Shown piece after piece: positions 1 through 6,884 of a stretch of DNA of 7,097 bases; position 1 is the first letter of the stretch, and every line of letters begins with the position of its first letter. The translations under genes and the position numbers were made by a program. The notes beneath the pieces were generated by a model that saw nothing but the letters and a program-made list of their open reading frames with translations, was not told the DNA's origin and ran no database searches. This stretch comes from Balneolaceae bacterium (GTDB lineage Bacteria; Bacteroidota; Rhodothermia; Balneolales; Balneolaceae), in assembly GCA_021767245.1 (NCBI GenBank), contig JAASTO010000139.1, forward strand, positions 1 through 7,097, written 5' to 3'.

Positions 1-1079
1 GACATACCTGCCATCACAACCGCATTAAGGCCGGTCAGTTTGGCTGCGTAATCAAATTCAACTTCACTGAGGACATCTCCATATTCTACTCCGTCTTCGG
101 TTCTGATATCCTGATGCTGGCGTTCGTAATCCTCATTGGTTTCCATGATCCGAACACCCGGGAATCCGGCATCATTGAATGGACGGTGGTGACCTCCACG
201 ACCAAAACGATCCAGACGATAGATCATCATCACGTCTAAATTCCTGATATACAGATCTGCCATCTTATCTACATAACGCGCCAGGTTACGGGAAGGGGAA
301 TCCACCTCGCCACCTGTAAAGCGCCGGATACGAGCTTCCCGCTCTGTTTCAACGGCACGGGTTCCTTCCGAGAATACACGCGCGGTGGTATTATCGATCA
401 CACCGTTTATGCCCTGAATATTACCGATCATATCATTATTCAAGACTCCTTTGATATCCCAGCCCTGCTCTTTGGCATATTCCGCCAGTATCTGTCCACC
501 AAATAATCCCTGCTCTTCACCGGAAAGCTGAGCATACATGATGGATCCTTCAAACTCATACTGACTCAATACGCGAGCGGCTTCCAGTACTCCCGCCACT
601 CCGGAAGCATTATCATTGGCTCCGGGAGAAACAGATTCGGCATCCATCACATCACTGACGCGGGAATCAATATCACCGCTCATGACCACAAACCTATTCG
701 GATCAGCGTTCCCACGTTGAATAGCTATCACATTCACCACTTGAACCGGTTCCGGAATACGGCTGCCTTCTTCTCCTCCTACATAATCACTCACGTAAAA
801 GACTTCCAGACATCCACCACAGTTTGCCGATATTTGCTCAAATTCTGCTTTCAACCAGCGGCGAGCGGCTCCAATTCCCTCTATTTCGGAGGTCGTGTCG
901 GATAATGTATGTCGGGTTCCAAAACCCACCAGTTTCGTGATATCCGCTTCAATTCGTTCTGCTGATGGGGCCTCGCCGATTTCCCTCAACACCTCGGTTT
1001 GCAGGGTCTGAGCCATGACTCCTCCCATTGCAAATAAAAGGGTTATCAGGGTCAATACTAATGCTTTAATTGTTTTCAT
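1..1079 (-). CDS. Secreted M28-family zinc aminopeptidase/exopeptidase, C-terminus cut by window edge
   Basis: This is an exported metallopeptidase that probably removes N-terminal amino acids from peptides in the periplasm or outside the cell. The frame starts with ATG at 1079 and stays open to base 1, giving 359 complete residues and no stop. Residues 1-23 form a signal peptide ending Val-Met-Ala before Gln24. The M28 fold is recognisable from its ordered metal motifs: GDIDS at 135-139, PGANDNASG at 152-160 (bridging Asp156), GEEQG at 187-191 (catalytic Glu188, ligand Glu189), NND at 214-216 (Asp216), and YERQHQD around His322. Most M28 enzymes have His in the first motif (GHxDS); here it is Asp136. 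The GG-D-H motif is also altered to GGHHRPF (His297-His298). A CxxC pair lies at 87-90. Its start is 4 nt after the stop of the membrane-protein gene at 1084-1530, so the two are probably co-transcribed. No Shine-Dalgarno sequence is seen. The family is certain; the substrate is unknown. Confidence 0.93.
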   Translation of the reverse strand, partial: MKTIKALVLTLITLLFAMGGVMAQTLQTEVLREIGEAPSAERIEADITKLVGFGTRHTLSDTTSEIEGIGAARRWLKAEFEQISANCGGCLEVFYVSDYVGGEEGSRIPEPVQVVNVIAIQRGNADPNRFVVMSGDIDSRVSDVMDAESVSPGANDNASGVAGVLEAARVLSQYEFEGSIMYAQLSGEEQGLFGGQILAEYAKEQGWDIKGVLNNDMIGNIQGINGVIDNTTARVFSEGTRAVETEREARIRRFTGGEVDSPSRNLARYVDKMADLYIRNLDVMMIYRLDRFGRGGHHRPFNDAGFPGVRIMETNEDYERQHQDIRTEDGVEYGDVLSEVEFDYAAKLTGLNAVVMAGM

Positions 1080-1083
1080 AGGT

Positions 1084-1530
1084 TCAATTCTCACTGTGGT
1101 TGTTACGTAAATTTTGTTCCTGCTTCAGATATTCCTGAAGGTGCTTCTGAAACTGAATCTGAGCTTTCAATCCCGCTCTGTGGCCAAAAAGTGCTCCCAA
1201 CCCACAAGCCACGATCACGACGAACTGGAAGGTTAAGTTGGCATCTCCAAGTCCTGCATCATAGATCTGAACCCAGACCAAAGGCGGAAGGGCGATCAAA
1301 AGACCAAAGATGTAAGGCGCCGGACTGGCTCCCTGCAGCCTTCGCATGAATCGACGGCCGGTTACAAACACGATGTTCATATAAACCAGACCAAAGCCGA
1401 ATAGAAAAAGAGTTCCAACAAATGTCGGATCTGTTATTTTGATCAAGAATTCTGACGACAAAAGTGTAAAAGCCGAAGATATTATAAAAACACCTGAGGC
1501 ATAAAAAGCGAACCGAGGGATGTTATCCAA
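1084..1530 (-). CDS. Small membrane protein with four predicted helices, function unknown
   Basis: A 148-residue protein that I do not recognise as a named family. Four hydrophobic stretches (about 7-29, 36-57, 71-90 and 99-117) predict four membrane helices. A basic loop (about 59-65, GRRFMRRL) follows helix 2. A hydrophilic, Gln-rich, probably helical tail of about 30 residues (119-148) ends the protein. There is no cleavable signal and no catalytic motif. The start is TTG at 1530. It was chosen because no ATG lies between the upstream in-frame stop at 1567-1569 and this point, and the first internal ATG (residue 51) would remove the first helix. The stop is 4 nt before the M28 peptidase ATG, a strong sign of one transcript. 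A role in producing or anchoring the peptidase is only inference. The reading frame is secure because of its hydrophobic pattern and the close fit to its neighbour. Confidence 0.8.
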   Translation of the reverse strand: MDNIPRFAFYASGVFIISSAFTLLSSEFLIKITDPTFVGTLFLFGFGLVYMNIVFVTGRRFMRRLQGASPAPYIFGLLIALPPLVWVQIYDAGLGDANLTFQFVVIVACGLGALFGHRAGLKAQIQFQKHLQEYLKQEQNLRNNHSEN

Positions 1531-1638
1531 AACGATAGTGTGATTTAGGTTAAGAAATTTAGATTCTCACATTCAGTTGCGGATAAAAAGATACAACAAT
1601 ATCCACATGTAAGATGGTTAAAAGGTGCAATAAAAAGA
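1531..1638. other. 108-nt intergenic region between envC-like gene and membrane-protein gene
   Basis: This is the largest gap between the minus-strand genes, so it is where one transcript could end and the next begin. On the minus strand a T-run follows the envC-like stop codon (terminator entry at 1631-1652). Nearer the next gene, minus-strand TAAATTTC (1554-1561) resembles the Bacteroidota -7 box TAnnTTTG with one mismatch. It lies about 24 nt before the TTG start, but I see no convincing -33 TTTG at the usual distance. A short inverted repeat (GGATA at 1581-1585, TATCC at 1600-1604) has a 14-nt spacer and no clear meaning. No RNA gene or small ORF is supported. Confidence 0.4.
1554..1561 (-). 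promoter_or_regulatory. Possible -7 promoter box for membrane protein / M28 pair
   Basis: The minus strand reads TAAATTTC, one mismatch from the TAnnTTTG element known from Bacteroidota primary sigma factor promoters. A start site about 7 nt downstream would give a leader of roughly 15-20 nt before the TTG at 1530. No good upstream TTTG element is seen, so this is weak. Confidence 0.2.
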
Positions 1639-1652
1639 TTAGCGGGATAACC
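1631..1652 (-). terminator. Weak candidate intrinsic terminator overlapping the envC-like stop
   Basis: On the minus strand GGTTA (1648-1652), a six-base loop and TAATC (1637-1641) can form a five-pair stem that includes one G-U pair. The stem overlaps the TAA stop of the envC-like gene, and TTTTTA follows immediately (1631-1636). The placement suits an end to the TPR/DUF4292/EnvC transcript, but the stem is short, so termination may be partial. Confidence 0.25.
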
Positions 1653-2961
1653 AATTCTGTGGATTCACAAACTCGTTACCATCTCTGACGGCAAAGAAAA
1701 GCACCTCACCCAATTCTGATTCTGAGGTGCCGGCATTCCCAACTTTATCACCGCGTTCCAGAACTGAACCAATATCAACACTGATCCGAGAAAGATTACC
1801 ATATGCGGTATAGTAGGAACCGTGCTTAACAAATACCACATCCCCATAGCCACGGAGTGGAAGGATCTCAAATACATATCCCGGGGATACGGCGGTGACG
1901 GGTGCTCCGGATTCCGTAACTATATCAATGCCAGGATGTTCGGTACTGGTTCCATAAAGAGGATTGCGTACCCTACCGAATTTCTTCGCCACCGTTTTAC
2001 TGTTCACAGGCCATGGTAAAGTACCTTTTGACTGTACAAATTCATTTTCGTAGGTGAGCAGGATATCATCACTCACGAAGTTTTCCCGTAATACCGATCG
2101 GGAATATTTTTCAACCTCAGCTGCTCTTTCATCTGCATCGGCGATATTTCGGGCCTGCTCCAGTCTCCGAAGTCGTTCATTTTCCTGTTCCCGAAGGGCT
2201 TCCTCATCCTCGATCAGACTGGTAAAGGTGTTCTCAAGATTTTCTTTTTGTTCCCGGGTCTTTCTCAGCTCTGCCAGCCAGTCACTACGTTCCTGCTTGA
2301 TCTCCTCTACCGTTTGTTCCTGCTGCCGGCGCTGAACAGCCAATTCATTTTTTTCCAGTCTTATCTCATCAATAACTTGCCTATTCCGCTCATAACTATC
2401 CTGAAGATCAGCCTTTACCTGATCGAGTTCCCTTTTGGCCTCACGAATCACCTGAGCTTGTTTGGTCTTTTGTTCATCAAACCTGCGGAGATAATTGGAG
2501 CGCACCACCATTTGATTAATGGATTTGGAGGTCAACAGGAGTTCAATATTTCCCGTCCGACCTTTTTTATAGGCGTAAGTAATGATCTTTCGATAGTTGT
2601 CCATGAGATGCTCGAGTTCGGCCTCACGTAACTCCAATTCATTTTCAGTGAGTTCGATCTCTGCCTCGATCTGTGATTGTTCACTCTGCAAACTTTTGAT
2701 CTTGTCATCCTGAAGGGCAATCAGGTTATTCAGCGACTGAAACTGCTGATAGGACCGGTCAAATTTTTCCTCTGCCTGATTGACACGCTCCTGATAATTT
2801 TTGATCCGGGCTTCCAAAACATTGATCTCGGCCCGTGTATTTTCCTGGCGCTTCAGAAGCTCTTCCCGTCTTTCCTGATAGGTCTGGGCAAACAGATCGC
2901 CGGAAAAAGCTATCAGAACAATAAAACAACATACATATTTTATGGAATCGAATGATCTCAT
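1639..2961 (-). CDS. EnvC-like murein hydrolase activator: coiled coil plus degenerate LytM (M23) domain
   Basis: A periplasmic protein expected to bind and switch on peptidoglycan amidases during cell separation, as EnvC does in proteobacteria. Residues 1-25 are a signal peptide (hydrophobic core 9-19, cut near Phe-Ala before Gln26). Residues about 27-275 are a long Gln/Glu/Arg-rich coiled coil. It is interrupted near 123-160 by the segment with YKKGRTGNIELLL that is typical of EnvC proteins. A LytM/M23 domain fills about 313-440, beginning at LPWPV and ending VNPQNWL. In that domain His342 and Asp346 of the HxxxD motif remain. The usual YxHL is YGNL (Asn389), and the final LHF motif is VLFF (421-423), so the last zinc-ligand His is missing. 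It is therefore probably not an active endopeptidase. The ATG at 2961 overlaps the upstream DUF4292 stop by 4 nt (ATGA), implying coupled translation. The total of 440 residues is usual for EnvC-like proteins. Its amidase partner is not in the window. Confidence 0.9.
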   Translation of the reverse strand: MRSFDSIKYVCCFIVLIAFSGDLFAQTYQERREELLKRQENTRAEINVLEARIKNYQERVNQAEEKFDRSYQQFQSLNNLIALQDDKIKSLQSEQSQIEAEIELTENELELREAELEHLMDNYRKIITYAYKKGRTGNIELLLTSKSINQMVVRSNYLRRFDEQKTKQAQVIREAKRELDQVKADLQDSYERNRQVIDEIRLEKNELAVQRRQQEQTVEEIKQERSDWLAELRKTREQKENLENTFTSLIEDEEALREQENERLRRLEQARNIADADERAAEVEKYSRSVLRENFVSDDILLTYENEFVQSKGTLPWPVNSKTVAKKFGRVRNPLYGTSTEHPGIDIVTESGAPVTAVSPGYVFEILPLRGYGDVVFVKHGSYYTAYGNLSRISVDIGSVLERGDKVGNAGTSESELGEVLFFAVRDGNEFVNPQNWLSR

Positions 2962-3722
2962 AGTCTCTGGATCTTTATGTTATCTGGGATATCAATTTCT
3001 AAGTTGATCCGGTCAGGATTTATTTCCAGTGAACGTACTAAAAATACGACTCTCGAACGCTCATCCGCACTGAATATCGTGATTTTTCTGGGCAAAACGA
3101 ATCCGTTCAACTCCCCATAGCTTTCATAAAAGATGCGGGAATAGGGTGAATTTTGAGGTATGGTTTGTTCTACCGTTTGAACCCGGCCATTTTTCCGGTC
3201 AACCACCACCCGTAACCCATTCCTGAGTAAAAGCCGAAAGGTCGAGCTGTTTTCCTGTAGCCGATTCACATTTTCAGCATCTACTTTGAAGTTAATGAGG
3301 TCCAGCATATTAATGGACGTCAGTTCATTTAGGCTCGTCAATCTCCCATCGTAAATGGAGATCTTCTGAGCTTCCTTATCAAGCCGGTTATAAATAAGAA
3401 TAGAATCCTGTTCCACCAACATCTGTCCGCCTTCAATACCTATACGGTTTTGGATGGTCAGAAGGCTGCGGGTTTCATTGGTCGCAAAATCGATGGTTAC
3501 ACGGTCACTGTTTCCCGGTTCACTCACCAACGCACGACCCTTGCCGGTCATGGTCTCAAGCTCGCCGGCATAATTTGGCACCATAGCCACCACCTCTTCA
3601 ATGGATTCTTTACTGGGGCGGAAATCACCTTCCATGGTCAATTCAGAGGTGCTGCTGCAGGCGCTGAGCAGAAATAGCATTCCAAAAATTAAATAGTGCG
3701 TCTGTTGTAAAGTAGATCTCAA
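2958..3722 (-). CDS. DUF4292 / LolB-like outer-membrane lipoprotein
   Basis: A 254-residue predicted lipoprotein. The N-terminus has a hydrophobic signal (10-19) and a lipobox LLSAC with the lipid-bearing Cys22. Ser-rich residues follow the Cys, and no retention-type Asp is seen at +2. The body (about 50-250) alternates short beta-strand-like segments such as RALVSE, VTIDFA, LLTIQNRIGIEGGQMLVEQDSILIYNR and RLLLRNGLRVVVD. This pattern fits the LolA/LolB-like half-barrel to which DUF4292 is related, which binds lipid or lipoprotein acyl chains. The family call comes from this pattern and from its place between a TPR gene and an EnvC-like gene. The start is TTG at 3722, two bases after the TPR stop. 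The only nearby alternative Met (residue 15) would destroy the signal peptide. It overlaps the envC-like gene by 4 nt. A LolB-like role in lipoprotein insertion, or a sensor role feeding the EnvC-like partner, is inference. Confidence 0.82.
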   Translation of the reverse strand: MRSTLQQTHYLIFGMLFLLSACSSTSELTMEGDFRPSKESIEEVVAMVPNYAGELETMTGKGRALVSEPGNSDRVTIDFATNETRSLLTIQNRIGIEGGQMLVEQDSILIYNRLDKEAQKISIYDGRLTSLNELTSINMLDLINFKVDAENVNRLQENSSTFRLLLRNGLRVVVDRKNGRVQTVEQTIPQNSPYSRIFYESYGELNGFVLPRKITIFSADERSRVVFLVRSLEINPDRINLEIDIPDNIKIQRL

Positions 3723-3724
3723 AT

Positions 3725-5419
3725 CTATCCGTTAATCTTTTCTTTTAAATGAATTCGTTCCGGGTCGTTCTCTAACGCCTGTTCCCACCACTTTCTTGCC
3801 TCATCCATATTGCCCAGCTTCTCATATACATCCCCAAGGTGTTCATACACCTCAGCACTGGCTCCGCCCGTATCAATGGAGGCTTTGATATAGCGCCGGG
3901 CCCGTTCATAGTCTTCTAGTTTAAAATAGACCCAACCGACCGTATCCAGATAGGCCGCATTCTCAGGAGCTACTTCGATCGCTTTCAGTGCCAGCTCTTT
4001 AGCCCTTTCCAGATCCTCGCCTCTGACCGACAAATTGTAAGCGTAGTTGTTCATGGCGTTGTCATTCTCGGCATCATACCTGAGCGCCAGTTCATAGGCT
4101 TCATCCGATTGTTCATGTTTCCCAAGGTTACCTCTCACATCCCCAAGCGTACTGTAGATGATCGACTTGAACGGGCGCCGGGCAGGGGCACGGGTTGCAT
4201 TTTCCAGCCACTCCTCAGCTGTTTCATTTTGATCGGTCAGCATATAGGCACTTCCTACAAAGAATTGTATGAAGGCATCTTCAGGAACCGATTCATGTGC
4301 CTGTTTCCCGACTTCGATCACCTGCTCATAATCCTGCTCACTTAACAATAACTGAAGCCGCTGACGCCAGGCGATCTCATCTTCCGGTAACAGCTGATTT
4401 GCTTTTTCAAGTAGTTCGAGGGCTCGTTCCGGCTGCTCCATCTGGGCATAGAATTCACCTGAAAGACTGAAGGCGGGACCATAATCCTGATCGGTCTCCG
4501 TAAAGGCATCCAATACCCCTTCGGTCTCTATTCTAAGCTGAATGTTCTGGGGATTCTGTTGTGACCTGGAATACAGGAATCGGGCGATATTCATTTTTTG
4601 TTCAGGCTGTATGAGCGGGTCAGCCACAAAATTGGATAACAAGGTCCCGGCACTGTCCCATTTCTGCTCATCCAGATAGAGGCTTGCCAGGTTGATCAGT
4701 GATTGTGGGTCGCGGGCATTCCGTTCCAATGCGTTGCTTAAGATCTCCTTCGCCTCATTTTCATTGCCGTAATTGGCGTAGTATTGCCCCAAGAGGTTCA
4801 GCATTTCAAGGTTGTCCGGGTCGAGCTCACGTATCTCTTCAAGCTGGGCAATGGCTGAATCGGGTGCCGACAGGGCTTCATAGTTTCTGAATTTCATTAG
4901 CAGGACCGAGATATCACCGCCTCTCAGTTTCAGGATGTCATCCAGTATCTGATTGGAGCGAACAAATTCTCCGTAATCCTTATAAGTATCCGCCAGCATG
5001 TATAATGCATCAAAATCATCCGGGTACATATCCAGCAGGGTATTTAACTCTCTGAGAGTAGCATCATTTTGTCCGGCCCGGCGATAGATCTGAGCCAGTT
5101 TCAGCCGGTACCATTTGTTTTGTGGCTCACCGTCCACTGCCAATTTCCCGTATAATGCGGCATTCGGCAAATTATCCATACTGTAATACACATCCGCCAG
5201 AGCGTAATCTACCCCTGATGATCCGCTCAGGTAATCCTTTGCCTCTAACAACAGCTTCTCAGCTCTGTCAAACTCCTCATTTTCAAAGGCCTCCAGCCCC
5301 TGAATAAACATGGACTTCCCGGCGATCTCATTCTCATTTTGCACCTGAGTTTGAGCAAAGCCAGTGGAAGTAAGCAGTCCACCAATAAAAAAAGCGAGTA
5401 CATATTTCATAACAGTCAT
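3725..5419 (-). CDS. Secreted tetratricopeptide-repeat (TPR) protein, first gene of envelope operon
   Basis: A 564-residue exported repeat protein, probably a periplasmic scaffold for protein-protein contacts. Residues 1-22 form a signal peptide cut near Gly-Phe-Ala before Gln23. The rest is almost all TPR-like helix pairs of about 34 residues. Clear ones lie near 33-66, 103-134, 137-167, 204-235, 238-270, 314-346, 382-413, 419-452, 455-486, 489-518 and 523-554. The last three are the best (LDTVGWVYFKLEDYERARRY and VYEHLGDVYEKLGNMDEARKWW). No catalytic or membrane segment follows the signal. The start is ATG at 5419; ATG at 5410 is equally good and would begin MKYVLAFF, a very typical signal start. 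Neither has a Shine-Dalgarno sequence. The stop is 2 nt from the lipoprotein TTG, so it heads a three-gene transcript. TPR architecture is certain, but the partner and exact function are not shown by sequence. Confidence 0.9.
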   Translation of the reverse strand: MTVMKYVLAFFIGGLLTSTGFAQTQVQNENEIAGKSMFIQGLEAFENEEFDRAEKLLLEAKDYLSGSSGVDYALADVYYSMDNLPNAALYGKLAVDGEPQNKWYRLKLAQIYRRAGQNDATLRELNTLLDMYPDDFDALYMLADTYKDYGEFVRSNQILDDILKLRGGDISVLLMKFRNYEALSAPDSAIAQLEEIRELDPDNLEMLNLLGQYYANYGNENEAKEILSNALERNARDPQSLINLASLYLDEQKWDSAGTLLSNFVADPLIQPEQKMNIARFLYSRSQQNPQNIQLRIETEGVLDAFTETDQDYGPAFSLSGEFYAQMEQPERALELLEKANQLLPEDEIAWRQRLQLLLSEQDYEQVIEVGKQAHESVPEDAFIQFFVGSAYMLTDQNETAEEWLENATRAPARRPFKSIIYSTLGDVRGNLGKHEQSDEAYELALRYDAENDNAMNNYAYNLSVRGEDLERAKELALKAIEVAPENAAYLDTVGWVYFKLEDYERARRYIKASIDTGGASAEVYEHLGDVYEKLGNMDEARKWWEQALENDPERIHLKEKING

Positions 5420-5523
5420 ATCAACGTCAAGTATAACAGGAAAGTGCGATTTTTGCTTGTCATTTGAAGGATTCCAAAGAAATGATTATTTGTATGGATC
5501 ATTTACGACGGATAATCTCTCAA
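5420..5523. other. Divergent intergenic region between TPR operon and 2H phosphoesterase gene
   Basis: About 100 nt must hold promoters for both directions. For the minus strand, TATACTTG (5428-5435) is one mismatch from the TAnnTTTG -7 box. For the plus strand, TTTG at 5463-5466 lies 18 nt before a segment ending TTTG at 5489-5492, roughly the -33/-7 spacing of Bacteroidota promoters, though the TA of the -7 box is not matched. The plus-strand reading frame is open from TTG 5464, but I regard this stretch as leader rather than coding. Confidence 0.4.
5428..5435 (-). promoter_or_regulatory. Candidate -7 box of TPR/DUF4292/EnvC operon promoter
   Basis: The minus strand reads TATACTTG, which matches TAnnTTTG at all but one fixed position. 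A start site about 7 nt downstream would fall near 5421. The message would then be almost leaderless for ATG 5419, or have about 11 nt before ATG 5410. I see no clear -33 TTTG element. Confidence 0.3.
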
Positions 5524-6072
5524 ATGAATCACGAACTCTATTTCATTGCACTTATTCCACCTGAACCGCTCAGGGAACAGATTCAAAACCTTAAATTGGA
5601 AGTAGCTGAACAATTCGACAGCTCACATTCGCTGAATGCGCCTCCTCACATTACACTGGTCAGCCCGTTTCGTGTAAGTTATGATAAGATCTCAAGTTTA
5701 CAATCACTCCTTGAAGTGTATGCTCAGGGCCACTCTCCCTTTCAGGTTCAGCTGAAGGATTTCGCCACCTTTCCCCCTCGGGTGATCTTCATCGATGTAA
5801 AGATCTCTGAAACCCTTCAGCAATTTCAGCAAAAACTTGAACTGATGATCCGCGCTGACCATGACTTTGGATACAACTATCAGGAGCGGCCTTTTCATCC
5901 GCATGTCACCCTTGCCTTTAAGGACCTTTCAAAAGAGAATTTTTACAACGCCTGGGATGAGTTCAAAAACCGCGATATGGAAGAGGATTTCACAGCCGAC
6001 CAGTTTTACCTGCTTAAGCACAATGGTGAGGTCTGGGAAGTTTTTAGTGAATATCCCCTGAACAAAGAATGA
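5524..6072 (+). CDS. 2H phosphoesterase, LigT / 2'-5' RNA ligase superfamily
   Basis: A 182-residue cytoplasmic protein with both signature histidine motifs of the two-histidine phosphoesterases: PPHITLVSPF with His42-x-Thr44 and HPHVTLAF with His127-x-Thr129. They are about 85 residues apart, as expected for the two half-lobes. Family members cleave 2',3'-cyclic phosphates or 2'-5' phosphodiester bonds in RNA or nucleotides; the true substrate here cannot be read from sequence. The beta strand YFIALIPP at 6-13 is the usual first strand of the fold and supports ATG 5524 as the start. Upstream in-frame starts at 5464 (TTG), 5482 and 5494 would add 10-20 residues that do not resemble the family. 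It is a single gene, divergent from the TPR operon and convergent (34 nt) with the acyltransferase gene, so it seems independent of both. No signal peptide is seen. Confidence 0.9.
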   Translation: MNHELYFIALIPPEPLREQIQNLKLEVAEQFDSSHSLNAPPHITLVSPFRVSYDKISSLQSLLEVYAQGHSPFQVQLKDFATFPPRVIFIDVKISETLQQFQQKLELMIRADHDFGYNYQERPFHPHVTLAFKDLSKENFYNAWDEFKNRDMEEDFTADQFYLLKHNGEVWEVFSEYPLNKE

Positions 6073-6082
6073 ATACGGGCAG

Positions 6083-6112
6083 GTTTAAGGGTATCAACTA
6101 CCATAGCTAAAC
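6083..6112. terminator. Weak hairpin between convergent genes
   Basis: In the 34-nt space between two converging genes, GGTA (6090-6093) and TACC (6099-6102) can pair around a five-base loop. GTTTA (6083-6087) and TAAAC (6108-6112) can pair outside them, separated by an unequal internal loop. It could act in both directions, but there is no T-run and the pairing is short. Confidence 0.18.
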
Positions 6113-6877
6113 AGTAGGCTCAAAATATTCCTGAATATTCTCTCGCAGCTTCAGAGCCAGTTCTTTCCGATCTGAGGACTGTTCCGTCTTTTTTCCAAAT
6201 TTGATCTTACAGTAGATCTTTTTTGTTTGAGAAAGTATCAGCAGGTGTTCCAGAAATCCGTGACGGGCACCGAAAAAACATACGCTGTCCCGTGCCGGCG
6301 GGTCTTCCTTAGCAGTGGCATATGAGATGGATGCGGTATGAACCGGGATCTGCTCATCCGCCGGAAACTGAAGCAATGAGGCATGAAATGGCAGGATCTC
6401 TTCCCCACCCGATGAAGTGGCCTCCGGAAAAAAGATCAGCCCCTGATACATATTCATAGACCTTGATAACTCTTGGTTCACCCGTTTCACATCGGTTTTC
6501 CTTTTCCGGTCCACAAAGATCACCCCAACCGCATGAACCATATAACCCAAAACCGGCCAGCTCTTGACGGCCTTTTTGGCTACAAACGTACACCTTAGAC
6601 TAAGATAAAGCGGAATGATATCCATATAACTGAGGTGGTTGGATACCAGAAAGAATGGAGCTTTTGGCGGTTCCCCCTCGATATCAAGCTGCATATTAAA
6701 GATAAAAGCCACTCCCTCTGCCCAGGTTCGCATAAACAGATTTCGCCACGGTTCATACCGCTTTCGAAGTATTTTTGGAACCGCTAAGCCTACCCAATAG
6801 ATCCCGAAGGTGGTCAGGGTAAAGATCAGCAGAACAAAAAGCCTGAAATATCCGCGGATCTTTCTCATAACAGACAT
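6107..6877 (-). CDS. PlsC-family lysophospholipid/aminolipid O-acyltransferase (OlsA/GlsA-like)
   Basis: A 256-residue membrane-associated acyltransferase of the LPLAT/PlsC family, which moves an acyl chain from acyl-ACP or acyl-CoA to a hydroxyl group of a lipid precursor. One membrane helix lies at about 12-33. Motif I is NHLSYMD (catalytic His81 and Asp86). A FVAKKAVKSWPVLG segment at 98-111 matches motif II, and motif III is FPEATSSGG at 150-158, with Ala where Gly is usual. LPFHASLLQ and the Trp-poor C-terminus CFFGARHGFLEHLL resemble the OlsA-type branch more than glycerol-3-phosphate PlsC. The start is ATG 6877, seven bases after the upstream GNAT stop; ATG 6868 is possible. The frame is open to 7006, but that extension overlaps the GNAT gene and lacks family features. 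Its pairing with an OlsB/GlsB-like N-acyltransferase suggests it finishes ornithine or glycine lipids. A plain 1-acylglycerol-3-phosphate acyltransferase role is the alternative. Confidence 0.9.
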   Translation of the reverse strand: MSVMRKIRGYFRLFVLLIFTLTTFGIYWVGLAVPKILRKRYEPWRNLFMRTWAEGVAFIFNMQLDIEGEPPKAPFFLVSNHLSYMDIIPLYLSLRCTFVAKKAVKSWPVLGYMVHAVGVIFVDRKRKTDVKRVNQELSRSMNMYQGLIFFPEATSSGGEEILPFHASLLQFPADEQIPVHTASISYATAKEDPPARDSVCFFGARHGFLEHLLILSQTKKIYCKIKFGKKTEQSSDRKELALKLRENIQEYFEPTV

Positions 6878-6884
6878 ATTTTGG

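Noticed and set aside
717..905. 62-residue plus-strand ORF
   Set aside because: It lies wholly inside the M28 peptidase on the other strand, is low in family-like features, and is a shadow frame.
1581..1604. Inverted repeat GGATA / TATCC with 14-nt spacer
   Set aside because: Five-base arms in AT-rich DNA are expected by chance, and the position fits neither a terminator nor a clear operator.
1822..2955. Several plus-strand ORFs of 65-127 residues
   Set aside because: They are antisense to the EnvC-like coiled coil. Their Ser/Arg or Leu/Ile-rich composition mirrors the Glu/Gln-rich codons of the real gene.
3725..5419. Internal DNA repeats in the TPR gene as a possible repeat array or CRISPR
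   Set aside because: The repetition is at protein level (about 34-residue TPR units) with diverged codons; there are no identical direct repeats or spacers.
5464..5523. N-terminal extension of the 2H phosphoesterase from TTG 5464
   Set aside because: Family proteins begin close to the first beta strand, which is reached at once from ATG 5524; the extension probably covers the promoter.
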